In this document: positions 36,600 to 44,584 of the stretch, piece after piece | Layout of the letters: each line of letters opens with the position of its first letter | Position numbering within the stretch: position 1 is the first letter of the stretch | DNA from: Thermodesulforhabdaceae bacterium | Lineage (GTDB): Bacteria > Desulfobacterota > Syntrophobacteria > Syntrophobacterales > Thermodesulforhabdaceae | Reading direction: 5' to 3' | Assembly (NCBI GenBank): GCA_037482015.1 | Contig: JBBFKT010000007.1 | Span: 1 to 64,000, forward strand | Length of the DNA: 64,000 nt | Translations under genes and position numbers: made by a program | Notes under the pieces: generated by a model | Seen by the model: the letters and a program-made list of their open reading frames with translations, nothing else | Databases searched by the model: none | What the model was told of the DNA's origin: nothing

Positions 36600-38911
36600 A
36601 ACAAGAATCCGTTTTTTTCTTCCAAATCGTTGACAAAATTCTGGACTACCATCCAGAAGCTAACACTCGTCTTCTAGAAAAGGCTTATGTATTCTCCGCT
36701 CGGGTTCACAGGCATCATTTTCGAACAAAAGATATTAAGTCGCTAAACGGTAATAGATCCAGCTTCCTGGTTCATAATCTTTCAGTAGCATCAATTCTTT
36801 CGGATATGAAACTTGATGAAGAAACCATTGCCTCGGGTATATTACACGATGTGGTTGAAAAACTTGGAACCGGGGAAAACGATCCACTGACGGTTTTAGG
36901 CTCCACCTTTTCACCAGACATTGCTCGCATTGTGGACGGAGTCACCAGACTAAACCGCCTGAACTACGCTCAGAAAGGAGATACAAAGGAAAAAGAAGAA
37001 AAAGAGCACCGAGCAGAATACTTCCGAAAAATGCTTCTCGCTATCTCCAAGGATATTCGGGTCATCTTCGTAAAACTTGCAGATCGTCTTGACGAAATAA
37101 AAAGAGCCGTGAAATTCTTGAACGATTTTCCAGACAAAAATCTTCGAACGCCAGATATTATTAATCTCGCTCAGGAAACCCTGGATGTCTATGCACCTCT
37201 CGCCGCTCGACTCGGCATAGAATGGTTAAAAAAAGACCTGGAAAATATTTCCTTTCGCATTCTTGAACCCGAAGCCTACCGTAGTATAGTGCAGAAGTTA
37301 GCAATAACGGAAGAAGATCGGAATCGTTATATAGAAGAGGTCAAAAGGCTGCTCTACACCATTCTAGCACATCACGGTATCGAGGCTCAGGTTTTGGGAC
37401 GCCCCAAGCATATTTACAGTATTTACAGGAAAATGCTCGCCCAGCGGATTGATCTCAATAGAATTTACGATCTCATCGCTTTCAGGATCATTGTAAAAAA
37501 GGTTGAAGATTGCTACGAAGTTCTGAGCATTATTCAGAGCCATTGGGAACCTGTCCCCGGAAGATACAAGGACTTCATTGAACGCCCTAAACCAAACGGC
37601 TACCAATCCATTCACACAACAGTTATTGGACCTTACGGCGAACCAATGGAAATTCAGATTCGCACCGAAGAGATGGACAAAGTAGCAAATGAAGGCGTGG
37701 CGGCTCACTGGCTTTACAAAGAAGGAAAAGCTGATCCTTCCAGGATAGCCGAGCAAACATGTTACCTCACTCTTCGCAACATTCTCGAAGCTCAAAATAC
37801 ACCGGAGCACTTGAAGGAAGCTTTCCGTCAACTCGTAGATAAAGAACTATTCCCAAACGAGGTTTACGTTTTTACGCCGGCAGGCGACATAAAAGTTCTT
37901 CCTAAAGGTTCAACACCTGTGGACTTTGCTTACCATATACATACAGAACTCGGGCACAGATGTATTGGAGCGCGAGTAAACGGCGAGATCAAACCTTTAA
38001 GGTATGAATTACAAAACGGCGATGTAGTGGAAATTATCACATCGAAAAAGCAAAGACCCAGTAGAGACTGGTTAAACTTTGTTAAAACTTCAAAAGCTAA
38101 AAGCCGCATTCGTCAGTGGCTTAAAGTTGAAGCTTATGAAAGAGCTCTTATTGAGGGAAAGGAACTCTGCGAGCGGGAGTTCAGGAAAAAAGGAATCTCC
38201 CTGAACGAGTATCTCAATTCTCCAAAATTACTCGAAGTGGCTCGAAGTTTCTCTCTTGGATCCGTCGATGACCTGCTGGCTAACGTGGGATTCAAGAAAA
38301 TAACACCCTTACAGATCCTTGGGCGTCTTGCTCCGGAAACACGGGATAGGAAAGGTGCAGATGATGTTCGGGTTCAGCCTGAAGAAGCTATCCCGCTAAA
38401 AAAAGAAACACACGCCCAGGAAGGAAGACTCTCCAAATCCTTTGTAAAAATACTGGGAAGTGGGGATTTACTCACGCGGTTTGCTCAATGCTGCAATCCT
38501 TTGCCTGGAGAACCCATAGTGGGCTACATAACGCGAGGTCGAGGTGTCACAATACATCGCAAAGACTGCCACAACGTAAAGCAGGCTGAAAAGGAAAGGC
38601 TCATTGATGTGGAATGGGATCCTCTTCTCTGGAAGCATCATAACGCAAAAACTAAAACTCCAACTGAGCAAACCCCATACATTGTTCCTCTGCGAATTGT
38701 TTTCTCCAACAAGAAGGGTTCTCTTGCAACCATTAGCCTGGCTCTCGGTTCTATGGATGCAGAAGTTGTTGACGTTCATGTCCGTCCACTTCCGGATGGA
38801 ACCCACGAAGGACATCTCAAAGTTGCTGTAAAAGACGTTGAACACTTAAAGAAAGTGCTCTTATTGCTTAGAAGTGAACGGGAAATTTACGAAGTAGAAC
38901 GTGTATCCTGA
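36596..38911 (+). CDS. Rel/Spo-type (p)ppGpp synthetase/hydrolase
   Basis: A 771-aa long RSH protein with HD, synthetase, TGS and ACT domains. The HD region (about 20-190) keeps metal-site residues in FLVHNLSVA, ILHDVVEKL and VKLADRLDEIKR. The usual ED after HDVV is EK, and the usual HN after ADRL is DE, so hydrolysis of (p)ppGpp may be weak. The synthetase domain is intact (YDLIAFRIIV, RYKDFIERPKPNGYQSIHTT, EIQIRTEEMDKVANEGVAAH). TGS follows (VYVFTPAGDIKVLPKGSTPV), and a C-terminal ACT module ends the protein. The enzyme controls the stringent response. It starts with GTG overlapping ispG, and its 3' end overlaps the convergent gene by 25 bases. Confidence 0.92.
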   Translation: MKQESVFFFQIVDKILDYHPEANTRLLEKAYVFSARVHRHHFRTKDIKSLNGNRSSFLVHNLSVASILSDMKLDEETIASGILHDVVEKLGTGENDPLTVLGSTFSPDIARIVDGVTRLNRLNYAQKGDTKEKEEKEHRAEYFRKMLLAISKDIRVIFVKLADRLDEIKRAVKFLNDFPDKNLRTPDIINLAQETLDVYAPLAARLGIEWLKKDLENISFRILEPEAYRSIVQKLAITEEDRNRYIEEVKRLLYTILAHHGIEAQVLGRPKHIYSIYRKMLAQRIDLNRIYDLIAFRIIVKKVEDCYEVLSIIQSHWEPVPGRYKDFIERPKPNGYQSIHTTVIGPYGEPMEIQIRTEEMDKVANEGVAAHWLYKEGKADPSRIAEQTCYLTLRNILEAQNTPEHLKEAFRQLVDKELFPNEVYVFTPAGDIKVLPKGSTPVDFAYHIHTELGHRCIGARVNGEIKPLRYELQNGDVVEIITSKKQRPSRDWLNFVKTSKAKSRIRQWLKVEAYERALIEGKELCEREFRKKGISLNEYLNSPKLLEVARSFSLGSVDDLLANVGFKKITPLQILGRLAPETRDRKGADDVRVQPEEAIPLKKETHAQEGRLSKSFVKILGSGDLLTRFAQCCNPLPGEPIVGYITRGRGVTIHRKDCHNVKQAEKERLIDVEWDPLLWKHHNAKTKTPTEQTPYIVPLRIVFSNKKGSLATISLALGSMDAEVVDVHVRPLPDGTHEGHLKVAVKDVEHLKKVLLLLRSEREIYEVERVS

Positions 38912-39861
38912 AGAGGCTTCTTTCCTAAATAGATTTTTACTATTTCTCTGGCTTCTTCGGGATGTCGGAATTTTACAGTGTGCCAGAGTTTTCGGCAATC
39001 ATCCCAGGAGAGATTTTTCGTCAGGAGGTAAGCTGTAGCTTCGTCATCAAGATGGGGAAAAGATCCTTTCTGGGGTTCTAGTTCATTTTTATTGAGTAAT
39101 TTAACAAAAATTAGACTCTGGGCTGCCAGAAGATCCGCGAGAGGCTCATTCCAATTCGGATGAAACATAAAAAGTAGAGTCAACCGATCGCCGGGACCAA
39201 GCACCTGTTTTAATCCAATGCGTTCTTCTGTCTCACGGCGTAAAAGGAAAACAATCTCAATTCGGTTTCGACAATGAATGAGTTTTCTAAGGTGTCGAGG
39301 CAAAGCAAAATGGATATAGCCTGCTTCCACATAAAGCTTTGAAGTGGTTGTTGCTCTAACAGCGAGAGATTCAGCTCTCATCTTATCTCTCAGGCTGATC
39401 CGCTCTGCATCAGCTTTAGCAAAGGTTTTTACCGATTGCACCACATCCTCAAAAGTGCCGATCAATGACATGCGGTAAAAATTAAGTAAAGCCGCCGTGG
39501 TTTTTCTCTCAATCTGGTATACTTTGCAGTGAGTGCTAGATGGATCAATACCATCGGAGGTTCCTCCGCTTGCGAAAAATTCATGAATCCAGGCGAGATG
39601 TTCCATATAAGGATCCACTTGAACAATAGATTTACCATGACAATAAAGCCGACGGTAAAGTTCACAAGAGGCTCTGGCAAATTCAGGAAACTCATATTCT
39701 GCTTCTCTAACATAATCCTTGACAGACACTTCACCCCGCAACATAGCATCAAAAAGCGGATGGGGTGGTTCTTCCAATGCAATGATATCATGTTCCCACA
39801 TAAGCTTTTCTGCTCTACTCAAAACCTCTAACCTGTGAGTAGAAAAAGCTATGGTTATCAT
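38887..39861 (-). CDS. Conserved-looking protein of unknown function
   Basis: A 324-aa soluble, mainly helical protein that I do not recognise. It begins ITIAFSTHRLEVLSRAEKLM and continues with EHDIIALEEPPHPLFDAML and CHGKSIVQVDPYMEHL. The alternation of hydrophobic beta and helical segments in the first 90 residues, with Glu-Glu-Pro after a strand, faintly recalls TraB/ChaN-like folds, but no diagnostic motif is complete. The C-terminal half has LLTKNLSWDDCRKLWHTVK. AAGGAAAC precedes the ATG. Its end overlaps the 3' end of the Rel/Spo gene. Confidence 0.6.
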   Translation of the reverse strand: MITIAFSTHRLEVLSRAEKLMWEHDIIALEEPPHPLFDAMLRGEVSVKDYVREAEYEFPEFARASCELYRRLYCHGKSIVQVDPYMEHLAWIHEFFASGGTSDGIDPSSTHCKVYQIERKTTAALLNFYRMSLIGTFEDVVQSVKTFAKADAERISLRDKMRAESLAVRATTTSKLYVEAGYIHFALPRHLRKLIHCRNRIEIVFLLRRETEERIGLKQVLGPGDRLTLLFMFHPNWNEPLADLLAAQSLIFVKLLNKNELEPQKGSFPHLDDEATAYLLTKNLSWDDCRKLWHTVKFRHPEEAREIVKIYLGKKPLQDTRSTS

Positions 39862-40036
39862 TTTATGTTTCCTTCTTGTTTAACAATATCCTGACACTAC
39901 AACTTAGCTCCTCAATTAATCTTTTACATTTTGACCCAGTTCAAGTTATTGTGATAAAAATTGCATGAAAACCTGCACGTTATAAAAAAGATAGCGACTA
40001 ACTCCATAGGAACAGACTCAAAAAAGGAGGCATCCC

Positions 40037-40213
40037 ATGAGAGAAAAAAAAGCAGAGATTCTCGAAAAGATTAAAGCTAAAGGACTAACCATCGATGCAG
40101 TTGCAGAACAAATGAAGTTTGATCCAAACATTCTTAAGCTTTATCTCGCAAGCGACGACTATCCAATTCCTTCGCGAATTATCGAAAAGATTGAATCTGT
40201 CCTGGCAGCGTAA
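40037..40213 (+). CDS. 58-aa helix-turn-helix-like small protein
   Basis: A short gene with an excellent Shine-Dalgarno (AAAAAGGAGG, 6 bases before ATG). The 58-residue product is charged and helical: a Lys/Glu-rich first helix, then KGLTIDAVAEQMKFDPNILK, which reads like the helix-turn-helix of small DNA-binding proteins (Leu-Thr-x-x-x-Val-Ala), and a final helix IPSRIIEKIESVLAA. The role is unknown; it may be a small regulator. It stands alone, 190 bp before the Crp/Fnr-type gene. Confidence 0.75.
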   Translation: MREKKAEILEKIKAKGLTIDAVAEQMKFDPNILKLYLASDDYPIPSRIIEKIESVLAA

Positions 40214-40258
40214 AGAAAAATCCAAAACTTAGTAACTGAGCTCAGGGTTTCAAATCAA

Positions 40259-40278
40259 GGGGCAACATCTGTTGCCCC
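40259..40278. repeat. GGGGCAAC hairpin
   Basis: GGGGCAAC and GTTGCCCC pair around ATCT. The core is the same as in MITE copy A (GGGGCAACC...GGTTGCCCC), but no T-run follows. It lies 45 bases after the small HTH-like gene and may end its mRNA or be a solitary palindrome repeat. Confidence 0.5.
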
Positions 40279-40400
40279 GAAAAGATCGATTCATAGCGAT
40301 ATAGTTTAGCTTTTCAAAAACAATTGGCTTGCGTTTATAACTAAGACAGACTCGTGTTAAGTGATATAGTAAAGGATTACACCGTAAAGGCAAAAATTAA

Positions 40401-41096
40401 GTGAAAGTAAAAGACGCTATTCAACTTGTGCCAATATTTGCTTCCCTTGATCCTAATTCCAGAGAAGAGCTGGCTGAATTTTGCCTTATAAAACACTATG
40501 GGAAAGGAGATATCATATTTCACGAGGGAGAAAAGGCTGGCGGTTTTTTCGCTGTTCTTTCAGGTTTGGTAAAAATTTTTAAAACCTCTTGGGAAGGAAA
40601 AGAACAGATACTCCATGTATTCGGTCCCTATGAAATTTTCGCCGAGGTGCCCGTTTTTCATGGAAAAACTTACCCGGCTTCAGCCGAAGCGCTGGCAAAT
40701 ACCGATTTACTCTTTGTGCCCAGGGATTCTTTTATTAACTTTCTTCGCCGACACGGTGATGCGGCAATTCAACTTCTTGCAATTCTTTCAGAACGGCTTC
40801 GCATCTTCACACGAATAATTGAGGATTTGTCATTAAAAGAAGTTCCTGCGCGGCTTGCATCCTACATTCTTTATCGTAGTGCTCAAGAGAAAGGAAGCAA
40901 CACAGTAAAACTTGACATCCCTAAAAATCTTCTAGCTGGTCTTTTGGGAACAACACCGGAATCTATCTCCCGCGTTTTTACAAAGATGAAACAAACTGGA
41001 TGTATTGATATATCCGGACGTAATATCATTATCCAGAACAAAAAATTTCTTGAAAGACTTGCTCTTGAGGGAAAGTGGATAGAGGAAGAGGACTAA
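40401..41096 (+). CDS. Crp/Fnr-family transcription regulator
   Basis: A 231-aa DNA-binding protein. The N-terminal cyclic-nucleotide-binding-like barrel (about 12-125) includes YGKGDIIFHEGEKAGGFFAV and VFGPYEIFAEVPVFHGKTYP. A dimer helix follows, and the C-terminal winged HTH carries LAGLLGTTPESISRVFTKMK as recognition region. There is no N-terminal Cys cluster, so it is not an oxygen-sensing Fnr; it resembles the Dnr/NnrR or Crp-like groups that bind heme or small ligands. The start is GTG with AAAGG upstream. The flavoprotein gene begins 5 bases after its stop, making this regulator the first gene of a redox-rich operon. Confidence 0.88.
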   Translation: MKVKDAIQLVPIFASLDPNSREELAEFCLIKHYGKGDIIFHEGEKAGGFFAVLSGLVKIFKTSWEGKEQILHVFGPYEIFAEVPVFHGKTYPASAEALANTDLLFVPRDSFINFLRRHGDAAIQLLAILSERLRIFTRIIEDLSLKEVPARLASYILYRSAQEKGSNTVKLDIPKNLLAGLLGTTPESISRVFTKMKQTGCIDISGRNIIIQNKKFLERLALEGKWIEEED

Positions 41097-41101
41097 AAAC
41101 C

Positions 41102-41710
41102 ATGTCAGAGATTCGTATAACAGCCATTTATGGAAGCCCGAGGCGAGAAGGAAACACGGCAAGGTTACTTCGTTCTGCAGTAAAGGGTATGGTAGACAGC
41201 GGTGGACTGGTTACGGAATTTTTCCTGCGTGATATGAATATCAGTCCCTGTCTGGAAATTTACGGTTGCAAGCAAAATGGGCGATGTGTCATACAGGACG
41301 ATTTTCAAAAGATCGCTGATGCTATTGAAATATCCGACGGCATTGCTATTGCCTCCCCGATATTTTTTTACACCGTAAGCGCGCACACAAAGGCTTTTAT
41401 GGACAGATGCCAGTCCTTCTGGGTTAAGAAATACTGGATAGACCGCGTGCCCTTCGGAAGCCGAAATGACAGAAGAGCCGGGCTTTTCATATCCGTTGGA
41501 GCCACAAAAGGGCAGAAGCTCTTTGAAGGGGTTCTTCTTACTGTGCGATATTTTTTGGATGCTGTGGATGCAACTTTATGGAAAAGTCTTCTCTATCGCG
41601 GTCTTGATGCTCCAGACGACGTGCTTAAAAACCCTTCCTACCTCGATGAAGCCTACGAAACAGGAAAAGCTTTTGTTGAGTTTCTTCGCAACAAAAAGAA
41701 AAATCCATGA
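41102..41710 (+). CDS. NAD(P)H-dependent flavin reductase/iron-sulfur flavoprotein family
   Basis: A 202-aa flavodoxin-fold protein with the FMN loop YGSPRREGNTARLL near the N-terminus, followed by a Cys-rich stretch (SPCLEIYGCKQNGRCVIQDD). That stretch resembles the CxxCxxxC-type segment of iron-sulfur flavoproteins, with altered spacing. SPIFFYTVSAHTKAFMDRC is the second FMN-binding loop. It would move electrons between NAD(P)H or ferredoxin and small acceptors. The ATG at 41102 is preceded by GAGGA; an upstream in-frame GTG would lie within the regulator gene. Its stop overlaps the next ATG by 4 bases. Confidence 0.85.
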   Translation: MSEIRITAIYGSPRREGNTARLLRSAVKGMVDSGGLVTEFFLRDMNISPCLEIYGCKQNGRCVIQDDFQKIADAIEISDGIAIASPIFFYTVSAHTKAFMDRCQSFWVKKYWIDRVPFGSRNDRRAGLFISVGATKGQKLFEGVLLTVRYFLDAVDATLWKSLLYRGLDAPDDVLKNPSYLDEAYETGKAFVEFLRNKKKNP

Positions 41711-42486
41711 AGACTGAACGCATTTCGGAGGTTCTTGCTCTTATTCCCAGAGTTTATCGGGTGTATCACCATCGTGAGTTTATAGGTTTTGATCCTGTAG
41801 GTTTTTTACAGCTTTATGCCAATAAAGAAGACAGAGAGATTGTGGCTTTAGTTGCGGCTTTGCTGGCGTTTGGTCGAGTTGAACAGATTCACCAAAAAGT
41901 GGGAAAGATTCTGGAACTAATGGTGCCAAGTCCAAGAATATGGGTAGAACGGTTTAAATCTTCCAAATGGCAACACATAAACTTCTGCCACAGATTTGTT
42001 AAGCGAAACGATCTTTTTGGATTGTTTGAAGGAATGAAAAATATCATCAATGTTTGGGGAAGCCTTGAAGCATGCTTTGGGGAATGCTGGACAAAGAGTG
42101 AGTCCAATCTAAGCAAAGCTGTTAGTCTCTTCAGAGCTATCCTTATTGGAAATAACGGCGGCTTAAAAAATCACATGCTTCTACCCGATCCATCTAAAAA
42201 AAGCCCCTGTAAAAGATGGATGTTGTTTCTGAGATGGATGGTGCGCTGCGATGAAATTGATCCTGGAGGATGGAAATGTCCTGCTCCAAAAGACCTTATT
42301 GTTCCCGTGGATGTTCACATGGAGCGAGTCGCACGCAGACTTGAGCTTTCAAAACATAGAACCATAGATTGGGTTATGGCTGTAGAGATTACTGAAACAC
42401 TCAAACTGCTAGACCCCGAAGATCCCGTAAAATATGATTTTTCTCTAACGCGATGGAGCATGGACGGATTTCCAGAACTGGAATAG
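41707..42486 (+). CDS. TIGR02757-family protein
   Basis: A 259-aa protein of the uncharacterised TIGR02757 family, recognised from ALVAALLAFGRVEQIHQKVG near the start and from LIVPVDVHMERVARRLEL in the second half. That second half has a helix-hairpin-helix-like layout similar to DNA glycosylases, with HMERVARRL as the most conserved part. Function is unknown. It is translationally coupled to the flavoprotein gene through an ATGA overlap. An 86-base gap separates it from the glutaredoxin gene. Confidence 0.83.
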   Translation: MKTERISEVLALIPRVYRVYHHREFIGFDPVGFLQLYANKEDREIVALVAALLAFGRVEQIHQKVGKILELMVPSPRIWVERFKSSKWQHINFCHRFVKRNDLFGLFEGMKNIINVWGSLEACFGECWTKSESNLSKAVSLFRAILIGNNGGLKNHMLLPDPSKKSPCKRWMLFLRWMVRCDEIDPGGWKCPAPKDLIVPVDVHMERVARRLELSKHRTIDWVMAVEITETLKLLDPEDPVKYDFSLTRWSMDGFPELE

Positions 42487-42572
42487 CTTTTAAGAAAACT
42501 ATACTGACAAGTGTTTCGAGAAGTCCTATTGTTAAATACCACACGGTAACCCACAAACCAAGGAGGCTGACC

Positions 42573-42824
42573 ATGGCTAAAAAAGTTATGCTTTATGCTC
42601 TGAGCACCTGCATCCATTGTCGAAATACCAAAGAATTTTTGAAAGAATGTGGAGTAGAGTATGACTGTATTGACGTGGATACCTTAAGCGGTGAAGAACG
42701 AGAACGTGTTGTGGAGGAAGTGAGAAAGCTCAATCCCAGCCTTACCTTCCCTACTCTGGTCATTGGAGATGAAGTAATCGTTGGCTTCAGAAAAGAGAAA
42801 ATTGAGGAGGCGCTGAACAAATGA
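42573..42824 (+). CDS. Glutaredoxin-like protein
   Basis: An 83-aa thioredoxin-fold protein with the redox pair CIHC in LYALSTCIHCRNTKEFLKE, the TFPTLVIGDEVIVGF cis-Pro region and a normal glutaredoxin length. It would reduce disulfides or glutathione-like mixed disulfides in the cytoplasm. AAGGAGG lies 6 bases before the ATG; the longer frame from 42453 lacks one. Its TGA overlaps the ATG of the FTR-like gene (ATGA), so the two are almost certainly co-translated and probably are partners. Confidence 0.93.
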   Translation: MAKKVMLYALSTCIHCRNTKEFLKECGVEYDCIDVDTLSGEERERVVEEVRKLNPSLTFPTLVIGDEVIVGFRKEKIEEALNK

Positions 42825-43141
42825 CCCCTGAAGAACTTTACGAAAAACTCAAACCTATTCAGGAAGCCAAGGGATATTTCTTCAACAAAGATAAAAATAT
42901 GGTTATGCAACTTCTTGAAGGACTCCTTATAAACAAGGAGCGTTATGGATACATGAGCTGTCCATGCAGGCTAGCTAGTGGAGATAGAGAAAAGGATAAG
43001 GATATTATATGCCCTTGCATTTATAGAGAGCCTGACGTTAAAGAGTATGGAAGTTGTTATTGTGGGCTCTATGTATCTAAAGAATGGAATGAGGGGCTGA
43101 TTCCTCATGTTTATGTGCCAGAAAGAAGGCCTGTAAAGTAG
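42821..43141 (+). CDS. Ferredoxin:thioredoxin reductase catalytic subunit-like protein
   Basis: A 106-aa protein matching the FTR catalytic (beta) chain: SCPCRLASG, ICPCIYREPDV and SCYCGLYVS supply the paired Cys that bind a [4Fe-4S] cluster next to the active disulfide. In plants and cyanobacteria FTR passes ferredoxin electrons to thioredoxin. Here no variable (alpha) chain is encoded nearby and the coupled neighbour is a glutaredoxin, so the likely route is ferredoxin to glutaredoxin. A strong hairpin follows and probably ends the operon. Confidence 0.9.
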   Translation: MTPEELYEKLKPIQEAKGYFFNKDKNMVMQLLEGLLINKERYGYMSCPCRLASGDREKDKDIICPCIYREPDVKEYGSCYCGLYVSKEWNEGLIPHVYVPERRPVK

Positions 43142-43152
43142 CAAAAATCAAG

Positions 43153-43193
43153 AAGGTCGCTAATACCATTTGTTAAAAGTGGTAAGCGACCTT
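43153..43193 (+). terminator. Terminator-like hairpin after the FTR-like gene
   Basis: AAGGTCGCT with AGCGACCTT (9 bp), extended by ACCA/TGGT, around a loop of about 11 bases. Only a short TTT lies at the 3' edge, so termination may be Rho-assisted. Confidence 0.6.
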
Positions 43194-43238
43194 TAATCAA
43201 CTTATAAAATTTGGTGCCAAGAGAGGATACAATCAGGT

Positions 43239-43700
43239 ATGTATACTCCTGGTGAAATACTAAACCTGGCGATATTAATTGAAGAAAACGGAGAAAGTTT
43301 TTACCTGGACGTAGCAAAACTTGCTAAGGATCCTCAGACAAAGCTTCTTTTAGAAAGACTGGCGAGAGAAGAACGCATTCACAGAGAGCGGTTTCTCGAG
43401 CTCAAACGAGAGATTGACAAAGCTTATAAACCCGACGCCGTGGAAAAAATATCCCGCTTTCTCACGGCGGAAGCTATAGGAACAAGGCTGTTTTCTCTGG
43501 AATCACAAAAAGTAAGCTCTATCTCAAGTATCGAGGAAGCTATCCAGCTTGCCATAACTCTGGAAGAAGATTCTTTGATTTTCTACGAACTTCTAAAATC
43601 TCTATCCGATCGCACTGATTCTATTCAAATACTTGATCGCATAATTTCAGAAGAGCAATCTCATATGGTTACTCTTAAAGAGATAGCCAAAAGTCTGTAA
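43239..43700 (+). CDS. Ferritin-like/rubrerythrin-related protein
   Basis: A 153-aa four-helix protein. The di-iron-type motifs can be traced: ILIEENGESFYLD in helix 1, REERIHRERF in helix 2, TLEEDSLIFY in helix 3 and SEEQSHMVTL in helix 4, giving a Glu, Glu-x-x-His pattern as in rubrerythrin, without the rubredoxin Cys domain. It probably binds iron and helps detoxify peroxide or store iron in the cytoplasm. It is separated from the redox operon by a terminator-like hairpin and is convergent with the DedA gene, 14 bp away. Confidence 0.82.
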   Translation: MYTPGEILNLAILIEENGESFYLDVAKLAKDPQTKLLLERLAREERIHRERFLELKREIDKAYKPDAVEKISRFLTAEAIGTRLFSLESQKVSSISSIEEAIQLAITLEEDSLIFYELLKSLSDRTDSIQILDRIISEEQSHMVTLKEIAKSL

Positions 43701-43714
43701 GCAAATTCTAATTT

Positions 43715-44377
43715 TTAACTGTCGCTGACTTTACAAGAAACTGTCTTGCTTCTGTCAGCACGAATGGTAAGAGCTTTAAACAGTGCAGGAAGCAAAGATA
43801 CAACAATTATGCCAACTATGACGACTGAAAAATTTTTCTTCACAAAAGGAAGATTTCCAAAATGATAGCCAATCCAGGTAAGGGATAACGTCCATAAAAG
43901 ACTTCCAAGAGCATTGTAAAACATGAACTTTGCATAGTTCATGCGCCCTATACCAGCTACGAAGGGAACAAAGGTTCTAAAGATGGGCAAAAACCTTGCG
44001 ATAACTACAGCCTTTGCTCCATAACGTTCATAAAAAGCATGAGTAGAATCAAGATGCTTTTTGTTAAAAAAAAGCGATTTTTCCTTTGAAAACACTTTAG
44101 GACCAACAAATCTCCCAATGTGATAATTTGCCACATTACCCAATATAGCGGCGACGCTCATAACAGAAGATGCTACCCATGGATCTAGAAGCCCCCGAGC
44201 TGAGAGAGTTCCAACGGCAAAAAGCAAAGAATCCCCCGGCAGAAAAGGCGTTACTACAAAACCCGTTTCAGAAAAGATTATAAAAAAAAGCACTACATAA
44301 ATCCATATCCCAACTGACTGTAACAGTTTTTCAAGATAGACATCCACACGAAGAATTAAGTCAATAAAATCAGACAT
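43715..44377 (-). CDS. DedA-family membrane protein
   Basis: A 220-aa inner-membrane protein of the DedA/SNARE-associated family, with the family motifs ETGFVVTPFLPGDSLLFAVG, ILGNVANYHIGRFVG and ARFLPIFRTFVPFVAGIGRM. Members have been linked to membrane-potential maintenance and to flipping of undecaprenyl phosphate or phospholipids; the substrate here is unknown. The best start is the ATG at 44377, 5 bases after GGAGG; an upstream GTG adds four residues. It is divergent from livK. Confidence 0.9.
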   Translation of the reverse strand: MSDFIDLILRVDVYLEKLLQSVGIWIYVVLFFIIFSETGFVVTPFLPGDSLLFAVGTLSARGLLDPWVASSVMSVAAILGNVANYHIGRFVGPKVFSKEKSLFFNKKHLDSTHAFYERYGAKAVVIARFLPIFRTFVPFVAGIGRMNYAKFMFYNALGSLLWTLSLTWIGYHFGNLPFVKKNFSVVIVGIIVVSLLPALFKALTIRADRSKTVSCKVSDS

Positions 44378-44496
44378 CTTTACCTCCACATCAATCGCAA
44401 AAATTTTCTAACATTGTGCATCCTATCATTTCAACCTGATCATAAAAAGCTCTATTTAAATGGCACAAGTATTTTTGAATAGACCACCTTCTCTGG

Positions 44497-44526
44497 TTGA
44501 CAGCGCAAAATCGTTTTTGGTTTATT
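44497..44526 (+). promoter_or_regulatory. Candidate promoter of the liv operon
   Basis: A perfect TTGACA (44497-44502) is followed after 18 bases by TTTATT (44521-44526), a moderate -10. The livK start lies about 60 bases further on. Confidence 0.4.
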
Positions 44527-44584
44527 AAGACGGTCTAAACGTAGGGGAATTTCTGTAAATAAAACCAAAAAAGGAGGAAAGGTT

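Noticed and set aside
44461-44490. Sigma-54-like TGGCAC upstream of livK
   Set aside because: The GC doublet expected at -12 is missing at the correct distance.
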